From Solen grandis (taxonomy: Eukaryota; Mollusca; Bivalvia; Adapedonta; Solenidae): 64,000 nucleotides of DNA. Where the stretch lies: positions 26,294,154 to 26,358,153 of the forward strand of contig CM037783.1 in NCBI GenBank assembly GCA_021229015.1, read 5' to 3'. Positions 60,963-64,000 of the stretch are shown one piece after another (within the stretch, counting starts at the first letter, position 1; every line of letters starts with the position of its first letter). Both the position numbers and the translations under genes were made by a program. The notes under the pieces were generated by a model. The model was not told the DNA's origin. It ran no database searches and saw only the letters and a program-made list of their open reading frames with translations.

Positions 60963-61400
60963 CCCCCCATTCTCCGCAAAATGTCTCCCAAACCAGGCCA
61001 GGATGACGGGGTGGGATCGGCTCAAACCCCCACTCCTTGGACTCGGCAACCCAGTGCCAATTCTTTGGGACAGCGCCGTTGCTGGCCACACGACCATTCG
61101 GGGGCCGGATGCCCAAACCGTTGAAAATAGGGCTTAGCCTCACCATAGCCCTGGAACGGCTGGTAGCAGGCTTCATATCAATAGATGTGACTTCCCCCGT
61201 GTCGTTGTCCATAGGATTTCAGAGCCCGCCGTGACCGTGCTCCAGCAAGCCTTCTGAATGTCATTAGTAAGTTGGCTGGGGGTTGGTGCCAGCCGTTTTT
61301 TCTCTAGCCAGTATGCTTGCCCCGTGATTTTCTCCCAAAGGCTCTGCAGCCAGGGTCGATCACCCAAGGCTTCACAGATCGCCTGCAGCCCCTGTGGACC
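60919..61400 (-). pseudogene. Unrecognised Trp-rich coding-like frames, east end of island
   Basis: On the minus strand a first frame (about 61400 to 61260) reads LQAICEALGDRPWLQSLWEK, ITGQAYWLEKKRLAPTPSQL and TNDIQKACWSTVTAGSEI. After a shift near 61210 a second frame reads GEVTSIDMKPATSRSRAM, VRLSPIFNGLGIRPPNGRVA, WHWVAESKEWGFEPIPPRHP and GLVWETFCGEWGATTPLLAY to 60919. Together this looks like a single protein of >150 residues broken by a frameshift. No family is recognised. Confidence 0.38.
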
Positions 61401-61479
61401 TCACGCGTCCGAAACGCGCGAATCATCTAGGAGGACAAAGAAACATTTTTAACCAACTCGTACTCGTCTGGCGTTCGTC

Positions 61480-64000
61480 CCGCATTTGATTCAAACAACA
61501 TCTCCTCCTTAAACCACTTGACCAATTTTGATGAAACATTACAGTGATGTTATTTAGGTGGTCCCTTACAAAATTTTCAAGAATTGAATTCCGTTAGGAA
61601 TTCAGTTGCCATGCAGACAGGAAAACAATTAAAAATTTTTCTTTTCAAAATCTAATGGGAAGATTTCAAAATAAATTTGGCACATAATTTTTTTCTTTTG
61701 GGTGTTTGTCTACAATATTCTTCCCAAAATTTTGGACCGTGATAAAACATGGACGCCAAAGGGGGGTGCTATTTTTCCTATTGTCTTGAGTTAACAATTA
61801 AAAAAAATATTATCCAAAACTTCTGGTTAAATTTCAAAAAATTTGGCACAACTGTTCCTTGGATAAGTGTCTACCAAAATTGTAACATTATTTGGATCGT
61901 GGTATTTTTAAAGAGTGCACTGACCCAGGAATCACACAACTATAAACCAACAACAAAATCTATGGCATGTTAAACCAATCAGCACTGATCATTAAGTGGT
62001 TACCACGGCGAGTATATAATTTTTAAAGATATTTCTTGTTTCGTTCAGATATCACAAGCATTGATTTTAACACATTTTTTTCAATTCCGACTTCATAACG
62101 TAATCGTAATGAAATAAACATGAACGTTGTCACCATGTCTATTAGAGAGGAAAAAATTTTGGACATTTTTTTTTTGTGTAGCCAAAAATTGCTGTCCGAT
62201 TCAAAATGTGTATTCCTTAGAACAGCGTTGCAACAACCTGTTTAAAAATCATTTTCTTTTATCATAATTCCTCTCCTATAATAATTACCGTGTTGTTTAC
62301 ATCATTCACATTTTCACTTAAAAAGAAACAATAAAAACTGATTACACGGTGCATAACCATATCGGCAGGCTCTCTGCGGAAGTCGCTATATGGGCAGGCT
62401 CTCGTGTTTGCACCGTCATTCTTGCCATAAAACTAGCAAACGCTGGACGGAAGGGAAAGAAACAGACAAATGGTCAATTTTCAAAGGTGAGTTGCTCAAT
62501 TTAAGTATGCACGAAATATTAGAGTATCTTAGCATGTTATATGCGTGTAAATTTTTCAATTATCAGCGACTGCGACCTGAAACTGGGCCGAACAGTTTAG
62601 TAATGCACCACATGGAAGCAACCTCGGCACTTTCTACAGGCTTCAGCAGTTATTGTTTTGATTAAGTCTACAATATGCCCATCGAATGTATTCTTTAAGT
62701 ATATTCTTCAAGAAGATACCGAAAAAATTGGCCGATTTTAATGAAAAATTTCTTGAAAAACCCCCCTATTTTCGGTTTTGTTGTTGCACAGGAGGTCTCT
62801 CTGCACATCACTCTTTGAAGTACAGGCAGACTCTCTGCATTTTGCCAGCGATTGTTTTTTAAAAGCATCTGCTAGCGTACTTTGTGTTTCATTGTTGTGA
62901 AATAACAGTTTCATGCTTCTTCCCCTTTCCCAGTGTTTTTTTTGTTTTGTTTTTTTTTTATTATTTGGGGAAAGGAGTCCAGGTCCAAAGGGGGGATGGA
63001 GTGAGCTTTAAAACGGAGGATTTTCCGCTAGTATAATGTAAGCCTTTTATTATATTTTACTCTTATTTAATGATGTTTTATTGCATAAAATACAGTAAGA
63101 CCAATGATACATAATGTTGAACAGTTTTATTAAGAATATAACTTTTAAAAAGTTTGCAGCAGTGAGTCCATGCACACAGTGGTGGGTAAATGTCATAGTT
63201 AGGGGGTGGGGGAATGAAAGAAAATAGAAAATGGGGGGGGGGGGGGATGCCCCCTATATTTTGAAAAAAACAACAACAAAAAAAACAAAAACAAAAAAAC
63301 AAAAAAAAAACACTGCCTTTATTTATTCAAATAAAACACCGTTCATTTCTCCTATGTAAGAAGTAGGATAGGTTGTTAGTTTGTGGCGAAATATGTCGAC
63401 AACTTATTACACATTCGATTAGTATTAAAACTCTTTGGCTAAAAAATTGCCTTGAGATATAGGTATTTCTTCTGCATTTATATTTTCATTCATACTGAAA
63501 AAAAAAAAAAAACACTAAGCCTATCGCGTTGCACGGCAACGAAAGTGATATTAAAGGTCAATAATAAGAATAGAAAATTAAAATTTATTTTCTTAAAAAA
63601 TGAAATAAAAAATGTGACAAAGGCCTTGTGAATCCGTCAAACATATAAACAACAATATAACACTGCTGCATAAATACTCTTAAACTTTGAAATTACACAA
63701 GTAAATCCGTGTGTGTTTGTACATTTAATGAATTACAGTGACTATCTTTCTACCCAGACAATCACAAATTTTCGAAATACGCTTATAACATAAAATTTAC
63801 TTTCTTCATTGAAATGTTTAAGAATAAGAAAATGATTATATAAAATTCCATTTTAAATTTTAATCATTAAAATGTATGTTAGTCACGTCCCTGGTGGCCT
63901 TGTTTTTGACAAAGTAATAATAGAGTTAATAATCATTTTTTATTTAAATCCATGGGCGAATGTATTCATGTATGTATTTCCTTTCGCTTTGTCAAGCCGT
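61480..64000. other. Stretch without recognised gene
   Basis: Near 61500-61940, 'ttgaccaattttgatgaaac' and 'ttcagttgccatgcagac' words suggest a diverged dispersed repeat with a second unit. A plus frame at 62390-62665 has no recognisable domain. G run (63233-63245), poly-A/CAA runs (63268-63311) and poly-A (63499-63514). Confidence 0.5.

Noticed and set aside
62390..62665. 91-codon plus frame as a gene
   Set aside because: No recognisable domain or splice context beyond one chance 'gtgagt'; kept only as part of the unassigned stretch.

Overview
The window is eukaryotic, AT-rich, intron-containing DNA, most likely from a marine bivalve mollusc. The evidence is a spliced animal gene for sterol carrier protein x (SCPx/SCP2), a BTB-BACK (Kelch-like type) exon, tRNA-derived SINEs with the bivalve-style tail 'TGACTGAAATACTGT', Tigger/pogo-like inverted-repeat elements, decayed LINEs, and very long minisatellites. 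The species cannot be fixed from sequence alone. Protein-coding content is low.

Two runs of exactly 100 N (18085-18184 and 45440-45539) split the window into three contigs whose order and spacing are not proven. Contig A (1-18084) is clean. It carries twelve in-frame plus-strand exons of SCPx: a peroxisomal thiolase, then a complete SCP2 lipid-transfer domain, then the first part of a second SCP2 domain. The 5' exons lie before the window and the 3' exons are not found before the gap. Its introns hold a 2.6 kb minisatellite of about 31 bp units, a ~150 bp tandem array, several SINEs and a 1.6 kb Tigger-like element.

Contig B (18185-45439) has several stretches with inflated homopolymers that look like consensus error. 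It carries a minus-strand BTB-BACK exon with several frame breaks, an unrecognised minus-strand coding candidate near 34.2-34.8 kb, a 2.6 kb minisatellite of ~38 bp units with ~541 bp higher-order repeats, and a decayed LINE interrupted by a ~44 bp minisatellite.

Contig C (45540-64000) is mostly repeats. From 45.6 to 55.7 kb it is a mosaic of one dispersed repeat family containing a second LINE remnant. From 58.7 to 61.45 kb lies a GC-richer island of broken, unrecognised coding-like frames, possibly an endogenous virus-like or mobile element. This island and the tandem SCP2 fusion are the two most interesting items. No operons, rRNA genes, intact tRNA genes or CRISPR arrays were seen.
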